Assembly (NCBI GenBank): GCA_025345505.1
Contig: JANVCC010000049.1
Coordinates: 6,574,588 to 6,638,587 of the forward strand
Length of the DNA: 64,000 bases
Direction of reading: 5' to 3'
DNA from: Todiramphus chloris collaris
Taxonomy: Eukaryota > Chordata > Aves > Coraciiformes > Alcedinidae
Shown in pieces: positions 48,901 to 60,935 of the stretch (positions are counted from its first letter, which is position 1; the number at the start of each line of letters is the position of its first letter). A model generated the notes under the pieces. That model was given only the letters and a program-made list of their open reading frames with translations, was not told the origin of the DNA and made no database searches. Position numbers and translations under genes: made by a program.

Positions 48901-51879
48901 ACAGAGTAAAAAAAAAAAAAAAAAAGAAAAGGGGTTTCACTTAGGAGAAAGTCCACATTACTTTCTGGTCCCTCAACTGGTTGGTTCTAAACCCCCAAAT
49001 TCTGTCACTATGAAGAAAGGAATGATATTCATCACAGATGGAAGACACTGAAGAAGTAAAGGACACTCTTGCTACCATGGATGTGCTGGGCTACACAAAT
49101 TAAAAGCCATAAGGAGAGCACTGTATCTCAAGCCATCCCTTTGGCCTGTACCTCTCCCTCTTTAACAGAGTGCTGGCCACAGAGAGCTTCAAAGAATAGA
49201 TCAAAAGTGTGAGATGTACTATTTATCTTAATGGACCACAAGTGCTGATAGCTAGGGATGAAAAATTTAACATCAGATTTGTCAAATATTTCATTGCTGA
49301 TGGGATCATTTTAGCAGAAATGACCAATGACAGTGCTTATCCATCAAATTGAAGGTTTAATATAAAAAATAAATAACACAGGAGATAGGGATTTTTGTGG
49401 ATGATTCATTTATGCATTTTAATTAAGAACCTTGATTGTTTAAATGCAAATGAAGCAAACACAGAAATGTCAGTGCATTGCATCGGCATGCTTAAAATCA
49501 CAGCAGCAGCAGAGATTTGGTTCAGTCAGGTGTAATGATGATAGGATCCTGAGTGAAACATACAGGAAAGTTTTACTGCATCTGCAGAAGATGTTGCCAT
49601 CGGCTCTTCCTTACTCTGCTTTTACCAGTGGAAACAACCCTGACAGCAGCCATCTGAAGTAAATGAGAGCTCATGCCTCAGCCAAGTGGTTACTGGACAG
49701 CAATCTGTTAAACTAGAAAGCTTTACTGAAGGGCACATGTCAACGTTCAGAAATTTCCAGATCTGAACAAGGCAAGATTAAGCTATTTTGCTTTATGCTA
49801 GGAGGGGAGAAGTGGCATATACCTGAGATTATCTTTGCCATAGAATTTCTAAGCTTGCCTGCCATTTTATGTAAAATAAGTTCTGTTTACTTTTTATAGA
49901 TCTTGGAATAAGCAAGCACGTACAGGAATCAAGCAAGCACATTACAGAGCTAATGCATCCAAGCTTTGCTAAGCCAATTAACCAATCAAATCAAGGTCAC
50001 AGCTGAGATGGACTCAATAGATCAATGGGATTGAATAGCCAAAATTAATACACTAGGAAATTAAATCAAAAGGATAAAGTTGAGACTGAATTTTGTTTTG
50101 TTGATATTGGGCTGGGGATACTCAAGGGGAAACTGTTTTCTTTTCCATCTAAAGTCACAGCCAGTATTCAGCTCAATGTATATGTGCCTGTCCAGTAAAA
50201 GATACAAGTACTCAAAAGATGTGTGTGTCCATCAGGTGCAAGGTCTGTGCTGGTCCTTCCCAAGAGAGACCCTCTGAAGCAAAGGGTAATCCTGACCTGT
50301 TTCATTTAAGGAGGAGATACAGCAACCATAGTGCTGTCAGCAGCTTGGCTTCATTATTTTCTTCTTTGACTATCACTGTTGTAACAAGATATTAGCTTGT
50401 AGTTCTGATTTTCCCTTTCCAACACAGAGACTGTCATAGATGACAGTCAAATCAAGCAGTAACAGTTTTGGGGGGAAGGGGGGGGAATTACATCCAGAAG
50501 AATCTTCCTAATTATATGCAAGATTTGCAGAGTTTGGCGTTTACTTTTAGGGACCTGTATGTAGTGCTGTTTCTCCATTATAGAGTGCAAATATGAAAGT
50601 GTGTTTGAGATAAGGCAGTCTCATCCTGGTGTCATGAAAAGGAAACGAAAAGACTTCAAAATGCTTTATATTTTGGGATCCTTCACTTGTGGTGTTGACA
50701 GCAGCTGTAGCAAAGTTTCAGGTTGAATACAACTTGCAGTTCACGTTGAACATCTCAATGGCATTAGCACAGACAGGAACAAGTCTTTCACCTCTTTCCC
50801 TTGTGCAGTCACAAGAGGGAAAAGCTTTATGTCCAGAAGCTGTCTGTGCTGGCTGGAAATGACTGCGCTTCTTCCCATCAAGATCCTCCCGCCTTCAGGA
50901 GTCCTACTTGTGGTGATTAGGACCAGACCTTGCTATAGATGATGTTGCCTAGTGGAAGTCTTGGGCCATGTGGACGCCAGGGTGAGTGCTCAGTGTCATG
51001 CAATACCTGCTAGGCTGATTGTCAAAAGAAAAAATAGAGATATGGAGGACAGGCTGTGAAAATTTATGTTTACTTTCTGGCTTAATGAAAAATATCAAGC
51101 GGACAGCACAGTAAAAATACTTGAAAAATAAGATCCTTGTGAGTTCTTTTACAGCAGTTACTTCTTCACCCTGCCTTGAGCAGTTGATGTAGGTAAATTC
51201 ATCTCCTGCACCAAATAGTCTTTTTTTTTTTTTTTTTTTTTTTGTGTGTCCTATCAGGCTAAATTTTGCTTATAATTAGAGTTTTTCTAGGCCCAATTCA
51301 AACTGACTGAAAGCAACCTTTTTTCTAAAGGATCAGATTTTCTTTTGAACATAGCCTAGACAACCCTGATTTCAGGGAACTGAGCTGCAAGGCCTGGCTC
51401 TGCCATTCCCCTTGGGCTGGAGTGAAGCATCTCCTCCTTTCGCTGCATGCTTCATCAGTGGGAAGCAATTAGCCACTTGCCAGATCTCACTGGCCATCTG
51501 CCCTAGAGCAGCCACGTCGGGGACACTGCCCAAGTCATGGCAGAAGAGCACATCTGAGAGCTGGGATTTTGACTGGAGGTGAGAACGGTAAAGAAAACCA
51601 TCTTCCTTGCTGATTCACTTGAACATCCCCATGGGCTTGTAAAGCCCGAAGCCTGGTTGCTGCCCATCTGTGTTACAGCTCGGCACAGAACATGCCAATG
51701 GCTGCTGAGGCAACTTGTGTGAGCAACTATTACCCAGCATGAGGGGCGGGCTGCAGAGCCAGGCCTTCTGTTTGGGCAAAACCCAACAACACTGCTGAAT
51801 TAAAGACATAATTGAAGTTTTGGCAAAATTGCAACACAGCTGCCCAAGGTCATCTCCAGTGAAAGTAGCCGAGGAGGTT
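42966..51879. other. unique AT-rich sequence with simple repeats
   Basis: Contains a T-run at 46195-46211, an 18-base A-run at 48908-48925, G-runs at 50470-50475 and 50478-50485, and a 23-base T-run at 51221-51243. A splice-acceptor-like tract ends at 43362, and a donor-like CCAG then GTAAGA occurs at 44425. No continuous coding signal accompanies them, and no gene is recognised. Confidence 0.5.
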
Positions 51880-52340
51880 TACACAGAAGATGTTAATTGG
51901 ATTTTCGTTTTCTCTTTAGAAAGGTTTAGAGCTATTGGATCTCACCACGCTACAAGCTGCATGAATATGTCCAATGATATTGTGAGCTGATTATTGTTCA
52001 TTCTTAACGGCTTTCCATCTCCGTAACAACGGTATTAGCATTAATATTGTGCCCAGGGCCCTCAGTATGGATACTAATGGAACTCAATCAGCTCTTAAAG
52101 AACAAAGGATCCCTTTTAGGTGGCACCCTGTGACAGACAGAGGATTGGATTAGCAACTTGTCAATCCTCCGGTTTGCAGCTCTTTTTTGATGCGCTCTCG
52201 AATGCTTAGATAGTAGATAGAATTACATTATCTGAAAAATTAATACCAAACATTAAGTGAAAGCTATGTGCTATTCCCTCCTGACCTGATTATTCTAGAT
52301 TATTTAACTAAGTAGCCAGCATACCCCCTAATTTAAGTGC
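51880..52340. promoter_or_regulatory. candidate conserved non-coding element (texture only)
   Basis: A long repeat-free, microsatellite-free AT-rich stretch with many ATTA/TAAT cores, evenly mixed words and a few intact CpGs. This looks like the deeply conserved enhancers that flank developmental genes. It is a judgement from texture only. Confidence 0.2.
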
Positions 52341-54714
52341 TGAATTTCTACAACATAAACCGCTATCTTTCCTTGTAAAGAAGCCCACGAAAGAGCAAGC
52401 TCAATTGCCAATTATGCCTCTTCCATGAAATCTCTTCTATCCCCTTCAGGATAGGTTTGGGTAAAAAAATAATTGCAGTGGATAAGGAAGCTTAAGAAAA
52501 GATGGAAATGAAAAATGTTATGTGTTGGCATCTGATTGATCCCTTTGAAAGGAAGAGAAGGAGAATTTGACGAGATGGTAAGGAGCTCGTAGTTTGTTTC
52601 GAAAGAACCCGGCATTTTTAACCTGTACAGGGTGCTGAGCTATAATTAAGAACAGCAAGTCAGTGAAAAACCTATTTAAACTCCTGACAGCTTCTCTAGA
52701 TTAGCATTTTTGACATCTACATTCACTCTTGCAAATCATTAATGTGATTTTTTTCAAAATTATATTTTTATTAGCTTTCTGCGTATAAAAACAAAGTAAA
52801 AATGATGTTACAGCCTGGACAGGTCTTTAACTCAAAAGCTCAGTACTTACAATGTGCTTAATTAGCTGCCTGATTATTGTTTTATTCTGAATGAGTTTTG
52901 TAAAGGTGTTTTCATCTATAAGCCATCTTTAAAGTGAAAACAACTGTTTGATTCTGTTAGTTGGTGAAAACTATAGCAAACCCTGGATAACAAAGCACTG
53001 TGATTAATTGATGTCAAGATACTTATCTCTGCTTTTTTGTTTTGTTTTGTTTTCCTGAGATGGTTGAAGTACTGAATAACAAAACAAATATTTGGGTGAA
53101 CTTTGAGTCATGTAAGTCTTTCCCATTAATAACTCTTCTGCATGGGAAAAATATGGCTCAAGCCTGGTAACTTGGGTACAGGTACAATATTTTAAAACAC
53201 GTAACAATCTTCCTCAATCTGTGAAGAACTTGCAGTAACATTTAAGTCAGATGCACTGTGAATGTGTTGGTTTCAATTTGATAGCAGAGAAATACCATCA
53301 TTAATTAGAATGCTTTCAGATTAGTGTTTGTCTTGCATAATTCAACATTTGCCAAAGTTCAGGAAAGATATGCGCTAAATAGAAATTATTACTTTGATAA
53401 TGCTGCTACATTTCCTCTCCTTATTTTTAATATGGCTTTTTAATTTGGGTAATGAGTATATATCACTAATCATTTTGAAAGCCTATTACCAACACCAACC
53501 AATCTGTCAACTTGAGTTAATAATTTACTTTATTATAAAAATTGGAGCTGGACACAGCTGTGGAGGACTGAAGGAAAGAAAAAAATTCCTTCTTAGCAGA
53601 TAACCTATTTTCCTCTGTGCACAAAATGCCCCTTGTTCTGTTGGGACTTGTTTTCCCACTGCTGGAACTCCATTGGTAGCCATTAAGCTCCTGCTCAAGA
53701 CACATTCCACTGCAGGGCATTTGGAAATTAAATGCTCAAGGAATTAGAAGAAGACGATCTTCTCCCATACTTAATTTTCCTGTGTATTATTAGTAGCTGC
53801 CTCTGTACTGCTAATGCCCTTCTCCCACTGTGTAGGCATGAGCTGGCAAGGTCATTTATTTTTGAACGTGTTTACTGGAAAAACGCAGTGGCATCTGAAT
53901 GATTGTTTTGGGAAAAATAAAAATCTTTGGATGAGTCATAAGTGAAGAAAAAAAGGTCATTTGAGAAGATTTCAGTAAGAGAAGAAATTGATAAAGAATA
54001 TGGAAATGCATTCTAATTAGAATGAAAAGTTTGAAGACTGCACCCTGTAGTGAAATTAGTGTCTGCAGCAGACAACGCTCCTCATTAACAAATCGGGACC
54101 TCACTTTTATTACACTTAAACCAAGATTCCTCACTATGTCCTACCACTTAAAAATATGCATCAGTGACCACAACACTCGTGCCTGTGGTTTTTCTTAACC
54201 CTCTGCATTCATGAGCAGACAGAAACTTTGAAAGAAGCACTAGGCAGATGAGGGATGCTACAGAGATATCCAGAGATATTATGCTGAAACTGAGTCTTCC
54301 TTTGAATGGTGGAGGAATAATAAGGACCCAGCCTATTGAATCATGTTAAACTGCAGCATTTATTTATTTTTAGTACAGTTTTATCTGGTGACAATGCAGT
54401 CATTATAGCCTTTTGTTGTTAAAGTGTGTGTATATTTCTATTTGAAAACCTTAGCATAAGAAAGGCATGAAGCTTTTAAAACCAACCCCCTCCAAACAAT
54501 CACAACTGCAGTTCCCCAAGTTTTGCTATTTTGTCATTACTGTGGGTTGTTATATGGGAAGGAGAGAGAGCAAAAAAATTAAATGAGCAAATATTCAGAG
54601 AAGTTTAAATTAGAAGTTTTGTCTCTAATAAGATCTTGCTTTGACATTAATCCTCGCCTGCAGCTGAGGTATTATTGGCCTTTGTGGGAATCATGGTCCC
54701 ATTCTTCCCCACAG
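52341..54714. other. unique AT-rich sequence
   Basis: Repeat-free AT-rich DNA, similar in texture to the preceding block, with a (TTTTG)n stretch at 53033-53054. The last bases before 54715 form a pyrimidine-rich acceptor (CATTCTTCCCCACAG). Confidence 0.5.
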
Positions 54715-55388
54715 CTTCTGCACCACGTACTCCCCTTCCATCAAGCTCCAAACACAGGAGATGAGTCAGCCTCAGCCAGGACAACAACGTGCCCCTGGAA
54801 ATGGAAGTGCCGACAGCCCGGGTGAGTGTAAAACTAAATATAGACCAAACCCAACATGTTCCAAGTCAATGAAATACCTTTTCAGGTTTCCCAGTGGAAT
54901 ATTCCATCAAAAATCAACTGTTTGCACACAGACAGTTTAACAGACTTCCATTTTCCAATGGAAAAGAATTTCCCTGAAATATGATGAGCGGCATTTTATC
55001 GCTGCATACAGCCCACACGCTTAGAAAGCAGAAGCCACATCTCCAACAGCGGAGCCAGCCCCATCTGTCCCAGCTGCCCAGGCCCCTCAGCTCACCCGCC
55101 CATCCCCGCACCGCTGCCCGGCCTCCTTGGCCACCCTGTGCCAGGAGCCAGGACCTGCTCTGCCAAGAGCCTCACCTGTGTTTCCCCCCAGCAGCTCATC
55201 ATGAGGCTCCAGGCTGATCCCTGCCCTCATCTCCCAGGGCTCCAGGGGTGTCTCACGTCTTCTCCTCTCCCCCCCCAGAGACCAAACGGTGTTGCCTGAA
55301 AAAAAGGCTGCCTGGCTCTGGCAGGAGCTGCTTGGATCTCAGGGACACGCTGGAGGTGGTCGCTGCTGGCCTCGTGGTGCTGGTGTGA
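54715..55388 (+). CDS. candidate two-exon small gene, product unknown
   Basis: Not recognised. Block one (54715-54821, 107 bases) has a strong acceptor before it (ATTCTTCCCCACAG) and a strong donor after it (CCCGG then GTGAGTGT). Block two starts at 55279 after an excellent acceptor (TCTCCTCTCCCCCCCAG). Joining them removes a 457-base intron and keeps frame. Block one reads FCTTYSPSIKLQTQE and then MSQPQPGQQRAPGNGSADSP from an ATG at 54761. Block two completes a split Glu codon and continues TKRCCLKKRLPGSGRSCLDL, ending with a hydrophobic LEVVAAGLVVLV before TGA at 55386-55388. Translated from the ATG the product is 56 residues; if block one is an internal exon, the protein extends upstream. 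The region is GC-rich compared with its AT-rich flanks. No known domain is seen. It could be a real lineage gene, a non-coding RNA, or chance. Confidence 0.3.
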
Positions 55389-56155
55389 GGTTTCAGCGGG
55401 GTTCCTGTGCTGGCAGGAGGTTTGATTTCCCCACAGCACCTGCGTTTCAACCCACCTGCAGCTTGCAGTGAGCACAACATGTCTCTAACAGAGATAAAAC
55501 CTGACTAGCATAGCAAGAGAAACTACTTTTATTTACTTCTCTAGTCATGTGAAAGAAAAGGGGGGCGAGGGTTTAGATAGAGGTAATAAACAACTCCAAG
55601 CTCTCGTAGTGTATGAAATGATTCTGCTATTTATGGTTTCTTTTGGCTACAAGTAATTCTGTATCTGTTAAATAGCCGGTAGGGCCTTCCTACTGATAGG
55701 ACTGAATCCCAGCTCAGAGCTGAAGCCACAGGCAGAAGGATGACAAACAGAAGGCACACCAGGTACAAGGCAGGCATCTGTCTTAAATTCACTTGACTCG
55801 GCTGCTGTTTTATTGGCCTTGTTCTCCTCACTCGCACACTTGTATTCCACTGGTGTCAGTACAGTAACTTCAGTGAAGTCCTCCTGTGTAAGAGCACTTC
55901 AGACCCTCCAGACACAGAAGAGAAAGGCTTTTCATGCCATGGCAGAGCCTGACTTCACACACACCCACCCCCCCCACACACACAGACCCATACACCCTCC
56001 CCCAGCCTCACAGCTCTCAGGTTTTATTATCTACTTCCCAGCTTTCTCGCTGTGCAGCACTGTTAGGCCATTTGGGTACATGTTTTTTAAAAGAAACTAG
56101 TTATTTTCGTTACCTGTTTTGTCAAGGGAGCTGCAAGAGCTCACCTCGCTGAAGT
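55389..56155. other. unique sequence with CA/C-rich repeat
   Basis: GC content falls after about 55480. A CA/C-rich low-complexity stretch lies at 55955-55999. No gene is recognised. Confidence 0.5.
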
Positions 56156-56245
56156 GCTTTGGGATCAGGGGCTGGCGGAGGCACGGCCGGGCAGGGGTCG
56201 GGGGAACGCGCCTGCGTGCCGCAGACGGAGCTGGTGGGGGGGGCT
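56156..56245. promoter_or_regulatory. CpG- and G-rich patch with quadruplex potential
   Basis: About ten CpGs in 90 bases, with closely spaced G-runs (GGGCAGGGGTCGGGGG, later a run of eight G). It directly abuts the AT-rich palindrome cluster that follows. A regulatory role is possible but unproven. Confidence 0.25.
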
Positions 56246-56460
56246 GGAGAGCTGCAGATAATTACAGTCAAAAATCATAACTTTAGACAACTCTAATGTT
56301 TGCAGCTGGAAAGACTTAAAAGCTATTTGCCTCTAATCTCCCTCTGACAATCAATGAATTGAACAGTAAATGTTATTAGACTAATTTACTGTTCATCAAG
56401 AGTAAGAAATGAATAGAATAATTTACTATTCATACAACCAACTGTGTGACATGTGTGCAG
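56246..56460. promoter_or_regulatory. AT-rich palindrome cluster, possible regulatory element
   Basis: TGAACAGTAAAT (56360-56371) and ATTTACTGTTCA (56384-56395) form a perfect 12-base inverted repeat with a 12-base loop. ATGAATAG (56409-56416) and CTATTCAT (56426-56433) form a second inverted repeat with a 9-base loop. The right arms share the word ATTTACTRTTCA, so the same binding-site-like word appears at least three times in 75 bases. The surroundings are AT-rich with TAAT cores. Confidence 0.35.
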
Positions 56461-59400
56461 ATCAGTTTGAAAGAAAAAGCAACATTAGTGTTCCAATTCT
56501 CCTCCCGTACCTTTTTTTATTCCAATTTATCTCCATTCTCATCCATAAAGCTGCTCTGGCTTTGCCTCTGTGGCAGAATGACCACATCTGTTTGGGCATA
56601 CATCTGCTTTGGTATGTAGAGTACTTTGCTACCTGCGTAACCACCTCAGTATTTTCCACTGGGGGAAGCACTCATAAACTGCACAACCATACAGGAAGCC
56701 CCTGTTCATTCTCAGTGTTCTCTGGAGGAGGCATTTACCTCCAGTTTCTGGGTAGCTCCCATGGGGTTGCTACAGTTATGCTGCATCTTGAGCACCTCAT
56801 CTTTCTCCTGTGGCTACCCTGGTTATTGTGGAGTTTGGAGCGTACAAGGAATAAATTGGATTAATTGCCCTTTCTAGGCCAAAACTGGGATAGTCTTAGG
56901 CATTTAGAAATGTTGAAAAACATACATTTCTTATAGAGCCTGGCAATATTCATGTGTGGAAAAAAAAACCCCAAACACCAGGCCTACAGCCTCTCCGATC
57001 AAATAGCCTCTGAGTATTTTAGATATTAAAGAGAGAATAGGAGAGCATGCCAATCACTTTCTGAGTACACAGACCTGAACACAAGGAAAGCACATCGAAA
57101 AGTGTGGTTTAAAACAACTGGAACTGAGGATCTCAGTGGGGTTCATGTTATCTGCTGGTGTAGATGCCCTTCCAACCCTTAGTGATGGTTTCTGGGCTCA
57201 AAACCCTGGGCTTTCTGGCTATGGTAAGCCCTGGTGACCTTGTCTCCCAACCTAGCACAGGATGAACGTCCTTCCTGTTAATTCTTTTCAGCTAAATTCA
57301 TTTTTCTGCAAGTTGCACCAAACAGAAACAGTTTTTTTATGCAGAAGAAAGAGCTGGTAAGTGCACACAGACAGCTACTCACTTCAGCTGTAGAGTTTTT
57401 CCAGCACCTCAAGAGATCCCACAGTTTTTATTTTCATAAACAAGATGCCACCTACCATCTGCCATCTCCCATTGCCTCTGTCAGGAAGTGCGAGTTGGAG
57501 AATTCTTCCAACTGGAAGAGTCTCAGCTGTCTGTGCACTTCAACACTATCCTTCTCTGTAATCTTTAAAGTTCTGTCCACAAGCTTTGAAATGCTAGTAT
57601 CGAAATGAAAATCTGACAAAACCAAAAATTCAACCTTGAAGATAAAGAATCAATTTTTCTTTTAAAACTATGAAAAAAAAGAAAAATCAACAATAAAGCA
57701 GAAAGTACAGTCTAAAATTTTTTGTCCTACATCTGAGCTGCATGTTTTTTCCCAGGACATGACAGTCAGGCTCATTTTTGTCCTCCTCACACCCTAGCAC
57801 CAGTAAGAGAGAAATCCCACCAGTCAAATGCTACTTCAAGTCTCCCAAGCAACCCTTTCCTGAGAATGTCTTCTTTCATACATGTGAAATGTAAGAAGAG
57901 CTCAGCAAAGTTCCTCAGTTGGGCTTTCCTCCCAGGTTGTCACCTATGAAGATGAGACCCAGGGCCAGTGACTCTCCAGTGGAATTTGCCCTTTTCTGTG
58001 AGTAACAAAAGGGATGCAATGCTTCCTCTGGAACCTGCCAGGTTCATCTGGGGCCATGTGTCTTGCAGGACCATTCACCCAGCTGACGGCCATATAGACA
58101 CTTTGCAGACTCTGAGATAATTTGCAGTGCAGCTTTAGCTGGTGGCAGCGCAGTCGTTCTGAGAGCGCCTTTACTGCTATGGTGTTGGCAAGAAACCGTG
58201 CCAGAGGCTGGCTACGATCATGTCAATAGTTCATGGAGGAACACAGGGAGGGAATATGATTAGCTTGTGCTGGAGGTAGGGAAGACACCTGAGAAAAGAT
58301 GCTCGTTCCCGTGTGGGAGCACGGTCCTTGCCAGCAGAGACATGGGGGCCAGCACAGCTCCTGCCCCGGGAGGTAGAAATGTTGGACTGCGCAGGGCAGA
58401 GCTGACGGCTGGCTGAGCTGCAGCCAGCTCTGATTTCTCTGCTAGGCACTGTTTAAAAAATAGAATCAACACATCAAATGATGTGTCATGTAAGTTTTCC
58501 ATGTCAAGGAAAATAGCCTGAGGCCCTTCTTCCCACATTTGCTGCTGCAACAGCCAGACAACCTGGCCCTGAAATTTATTCTGGTCTTTAATCAGGCAAA
58601 GTTCCTGTGATCTCTGAGGTTGGACTTCACGGTTTTGGAAAGAGATTATGCAGTTTACCGGAAGGAAGGCACTTGCCCACTGCTCTGAGGTCTGTGGTCA
58701 CCGTGAGAGTCACGCACGTTGTGTGCTGCCTGCTGAAGAAGTGGAAACGTTCTCGTTTGCCCCAGTCATCTCTGTGCAATAAACATCCAGCGTAGCTGCT
58801 TCAGAGCCATTACTCATGCTATGTTTCCTTCTGTATACACAAAAGCAGATGCTATCCAGCACCTAGGTGACCCCGAGTGCTGCTTTCATCCTGTGCTAGT
58901 TTTGCTTTATTATTTTTCTCCACACTGTTTGTGCTGAGGTTTACCTTTGCCTGTGACTGTGTTGCCCCAAGAACAAAGCTGGTCCTCCACAGACCAGGCA
59001 CAGAGAGGCTGCACAGAATGCAAGGTCACTCCTACTCTAGATTTTTTGTTCCCTAATTTAGGTCACAAATACAATTTTTAAGTGGCCAGAGTGAGATTGC
59101 CCATCCCTGGACACTCCATGCTTCCTCTTCCACCTCAAGTAGCTATTTCACAGTTGTTTTTTTACCTGGCCTATTGTGAGATGCTAACGTTGCCTTTAGG
59201 AAAGAACAACAACCTGAATGTGTGTTCAGCTGATGTGGACTCTGGGCACTGACAGCTCTAGGTGGAGCAGGACCATGATGGTGCTTGTGAAAGTCTCCAT
59301 TTCGGGTTCTCAGGAGTTAGTCATTCAGGGCTCTAAAATGAACACATTTTCCAGGAGAGAAAGGACATGAAACTAGATATGAGTCTGGGTTTAAAAAAGC

Positions 59401-60334
59401 AAACAAACCCTAAGCAGGCTTTTAGGACAATGTGCAATTCTTCTGGCAGGCAATATGGTTTTCTTGTATGTATAATAAACCTCAGTAATCAGTATTGTGC
59501 TGAGCTGCCACAACCCACTCTCTCCCGTGGTGCAACCCTGGTCGCTCCCACTGATGTGTGCTATTTCTGAACTAAAGCATAAGGTTTATCATCCCTGCTG
59601 TTCTAGCCTGCAAACAGGAGTAAGAAAAGGTCGACTACTGTGTTCAGGCAGCATCAAATTACTGTAAAACAAGTGAGATACTGCAGGGATATATGAGAAA
59701 TCTCAGCATCTTTAGTTGTCTTTCAGATTTTTATTATAAATGGGTCACAAACTGTTGCATTCCTAACAGAAACACGAGCCATCAATTCACACATCCCTTC
59801 CAAATTAATATACATTATGGATTTGCAAATGAAACTGTTTTGTACTTGGACATGCCGAGGAGCACCTGGTGTGCTTTGAGCTGCGTAATGATGAGTTCAG
59901 TGTCTCAACCAGCTTCCAGGCTGTACTTAGGCTTCATATGATAAGAAGGATGATAGGAAGTGTGCACAGCTATGTGGAGGGTAAGAGTCACACACAGCTC
60001 TGGGCTGGGCATGGAGAGGAATTGGGCACTTCTTCATCAGTCTCCCAGTCTGAGTGGGAGTTACTCAAAACCCTACTGCCCTAACACCAGCCTGCACACA
60101 CTGCCTGGGCACTGCTGCCTTCGTCTGCACTGACCAACTGCTCAGACAGCACAAGACCGGTATCAGTCCTTCCTCTGTCAGAGAGGACACAAACCTTTGT
60201 CTTTCCAAAATGAAAGTGAGTCACTCAATATATCTGCATCTATAGACCACAACACTGCTTTCGTCCATCTATCAAAGTGTGTGTACCTGGCTGCTTCTGA
60301 GTCCACAGATACAGTGCTCAGCGTAACCATCGTA
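56461..60334. other. unique sequence
   Basis: No gene or repeat family is recognised. A 151-codon open frame at 56409-56864 overlaps the palindrome cluster and has no known domain. Confidence 0.5.
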
Positions 60335-60935
60335 GATCATAGAAACATAGACTGGTTTGGGTAGGCAGCAACCTTAAAGATCATATAGTTCCAAAACCCC
60401 TGCCATTGACAAGGACACCTCCCACTAGACCAGGCTGCTCAAAGCCCCATCCTGCCTGACTTTGGCCAAGGAAGGGGCATCCAGAACTTCTCTGGGCAAC
60501 CTGTTCCACTGTTTCACCACCCTCGCAGTGAAGAGTTTCTTCCTAATGTCTCATCTAAATCAACCCTTTTTCAGTTCAAAACCATTACCCTTCATCCTAT
60601 CACTATACTCCCTGATAAAGGGTCCCTCCCCATCTTCCCTGTGGGTCACCTTTAAGTACTGGAAGGATGCAGTAAGATTTCCCTGGAGCCTTCTCTTCTC
60701 CAGGATGAACAACACCAACTGTTTCAGCCTGTCCGCACAGAAGAGGTGCTCCAGCCCCTCATCATCTTTATAGTCCTCTTCTGGACTCATACCAGCTGGT
60801 CCGAGTCCTTGGACTTAGTGTGATAGGAAAGATGACACAGCACAACCAGGGGGTTCTCACGAGAGCGGAGTAGAGGGTGAGAAAAACCTCCCTCGACCTG
60901 CTGGTCACACTTCTTTTGATGCAGTCCAGGGTAAC
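60335..60935 (-). mobile_element. CR1 LINE 3' fragment
   Basis: The plus strand begins GATCATAGAAACATAGACTG and continues through TTCTCTGGGCAACCTGTTCC, CGCAGTGAAGAGTTTCTTCC, CCTGTCCGCACAGAAGAGGT and TGCTGGTCACACTTCTTTTG, the antisense 3' UTR and end of a CR1 with one terminal repeat still visible. It differs in sequence from the copies at 1930 and 29669 and so belongs to another CR1 subfamily. No intact coding region remains. Confidence 0.9.

Noticed and set aside
50899-50981. Exon-like block ending in CCAGG then GTGAGTG
   Set aside because: Stops in all three frames and a weak acceptor.
57150-57190. TAGATGCCCTTCCAACCC, resembling the sense 3' end of a CR1
   Set aside because: Similarity is limited to about a dozen bases with no CR1 sequence upstream and no terminal repeats.
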